NCBI GenBank assembly: GCA_023435805.1 | Contig: JAEZMC010000060.1 | Span: 1-6,226, forward strand | Origin: Bacillota bacterium | Lineage (GTDB): Bacteria; Bacillota; Clostridia; Acetivibrionales; DTU013 | Length of the DNA: 6,226 bases | Direction of reading: 5' to 3' | Shown: positions 5,245 through 6,226 of the stretch, in pieces | Numbering within the stretch: the stretch's first letter is position 1 | Layout of the letters: the number at the start of each line of letters is the position of its first letter | Notes under the pieces: model-generated | Database searches by the model: none | Told to the model about the DNA's origin: nothing | The model's input: only the letters and a program-made list of their open reading frames with translations | Made by a program: the position numbers and the translations under genes

Positions 5245-5285
5245 AAGGGGATGAATACTACCGAATTCCGGTTATTCATCCCCTT
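5245..5285. terminator. Bidirectional intrinsic terminator between convergent genes
   Basis: AAGGGGATGAATA (5245-5257) pairs perfectly with TATTCATCCCCTT (5273-5285), a 13-bp stem. The 15-base loop can fold further as ACCG-AATTC-CGGT (5260-5272). On the minus strand the stem runs straight into TTTTT (5246-5242), a typical U-tract for the acyltransferase gene that ends at 5292. On the plus strand the tail is CCTTATTTAT, weaker but usable for the ligase transcript. Confidence 0.85.
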
Positions 5286-5291
5286 CCTTAT

Positions 5292-6226
5292 TTATCGGCC
5301 GTCATCCAATCCGGCTTTCGGTGCGCATCCTTTTATCAGCTCATCCTTGATTTTGTCAAGCAGCTTTTCAATATACCGTCTGCGGATTGATCCCTTGTAA
5401 TAACCGGCTGAAAGCGTCAATACGCCGTTGTAGCCGGAGGCTACAAGCAGGAGTCCGGGATTCCGCACCACCGGCGGGATAATGTAGCATTCCGTGGCAG
5501 TATGACCGCCGAATTTTAGAAGGGACTTCGAAATCAGGCCTATATTGGACAGCCCCGGCGAGCAGTAATAGCAATACCGGGATGTCTTTTCGGAAATACG
5601 TGACATCAGCTTGAAATGGGAAAGTGATTTGTGGATATTGATCTTTTCCATACGCTCTGCACCTGTAACACTTTGATATCCGGGATTCCGGCTTTTTTTG
5701 CGATTCATCGAAGCGGCGACTCTGGACAAAGTTCCTTCAAAAGACTCACCATGCAGTCTGGGGATCCGTAAAACAACCCCTCCCGAAAAATTCCGTATGG
5801 CGTCAGCCTTGCTGCCGGGAAGATAACGGCGCAAATCCACTGTTACACCGATATCCATCGGAATACCGTACGGGGCACAGGTCAGTTTATACATCGCCCT
5901 GTAAAATGCTGCAAGAATCAAATCATTGATGGTTGCCCCACGTTCCTTCCCGTATTTCGACATGACATCCAGGCACCCCTGGGGCAGCCTGCAAATCACA
6001 ATAGGAGTAATGTCCGCCTGCCCGCTCGATTTCCATGGGAATGCCCAGATGGATTTCGGAGACTCCACGAGGGAATTGTCCAGCAGCGGATTCTTTATCC
6101 CCAGCGTTTTCAACGCCTTTTCATGGTCCTTCCGGCTGCGTATGCTGGGCTTTGGCACGTAATCGCCATTTTCGCCGTCGATACAGGAATAAATATGGGA
6201 CAGCAGATGGATATATTCCTTTATAC
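5292..6226 (-). CDS. Condensation-domain / alcohol acetyltransferase-like acyltransferase, 5' end outside the window
   Basis: 310 C-terminal residues are visible, and the frame stays open through the right edge, so the start lies beyond it; the GTG at 6158 is internal. Features of the CoA-dependent acyltransferase (condensation/PapA/alcohol acetyltransferase-like) fold are present. KEYIHLLSHIYSC at the left end of the visible protein is the helix that normally follows the HHxxxD catalytic motif. RGATINDLILAAFYRAM (visible residues 95-111), VTVDLRRYLP (127-136) and NFSGGVVLRI (145-154) follow. The catalytic histidines therefore sit just outside and cannot be checked. Members transfer an acyl group from CoA or a carrier protein to an alcohol or amine, and some are inactive. 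No adjacent carrier or adenylation domain is seen in the visible part, so this is probably stand-alone. It converges on the ligase gene and ends 7 bases from a terminator. Family is fairly sure; substrate is unknown. Confidence 0.75.
   Translation of the reverse strand, partial: IKEYIHLLSHIYSCIDGENGDYVPKPSIRSRKDHEKALKTLGIKNPLLDNSLVESPKSIWAFPWKSSGQADITPIVICRLPQGCLDVMSKYGKERGATINDLILAAFYRAMYKLTCAPYGIPMDIGVTVDLRRYLPGSKADAIRNFSGGVVLRIPRLHGESFEGTLSRVAASMNRKKSRNPGYQSVTGAERMEKINIHKSLSHFKLMSRISEKTSRYCYYCSPGLSNIGLISKSLLKFGGHTATECYIIPPVVRNPGLLLVASGYNGVLTLSAGYYKGSIRRRYIEKLLDKIKDELIKGCAPKAGLDDGR

Noticed and set aside
6156..6158. GTG at 6158 as the start of the acyltransferase
   Set aside because: The frame continues open to the window edge, and the upstream residues (KEYIHLLSHIYSC) fit the family, so the GTG is an internal valine.

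Overview
The window looks like a chromosomal accessory region of a clostridial Bacillota (Firmicutes). The evidence is strong AGGAGG/GAGGTG-type ribosome binding sites, a Gram-positive LexA box (CGAAC-N4-GTTCG), a TTG start codon, moderate base composition, and a Y-family DNA polymerase of the 'DANSAFLSW' type followed by a small protein. I know both as a pairing from clostridia. The species cannot be named from the sequence.

Layout. Positions 1-1211 (minus strand) carry a two-gene operon. A free-standing acyl carrier protein comes first, then a beta-ketoacyl-ACP synthase III (KASIII) whose last few residues lie beyond the left edge. Positions 1212-1621 form a divergent intergenic region without a convincing intact gene. 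It holds adjoining palindromes just upstream of the carrier protein gene, a broken minus-strand reading frame, and three 10-bp tandem repeats in front of the next gene. Positions 1622-2056 (plus) encode a hotdog-fold acyl-CoA thioesterase. Positions 2074-3599 (minus) hold a probable SOS operon of DNA polymerase IV and a small uncharacterised protein, with a LexA box inside the promoter spacer. Positions 3600-3891 are a divergent regulatory region with an A/T-rich inverted repeat and competing GC-rich hairpins. They lead into a phenylacetate-CoA ligase family gene at 3892-5193 (plus). A two-sided terminator at 5245-5285 separates it from the convergent gene at 5292 to beyond the right edge (minus). 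That gene encodes the C-terminal part of a condensation-domain/alcohol acetyltransferase-like acyltransferase.

How the genes may work together. Five of the seven genes handle activated acyl groups: a CoA ligase that activates an aryl or acyl acid, a KASIII that condenses a CoA primer with an ACP-bound extender, the ACP, a thioesterase, and a condensation-type acyltransferase. These are the parts expected of a small acyl or aryl natural-product or lipid-modification pathway. They sit in several transcription units on both strands, with an SOS polymerase operon in between, so a single pathway is an inference. The product cannot be deduced. The most unusual non-coding signals are the mutually exclusive hairpins in the ligase leader and the palindrome/repeat architecture of the 1212-1621 region.
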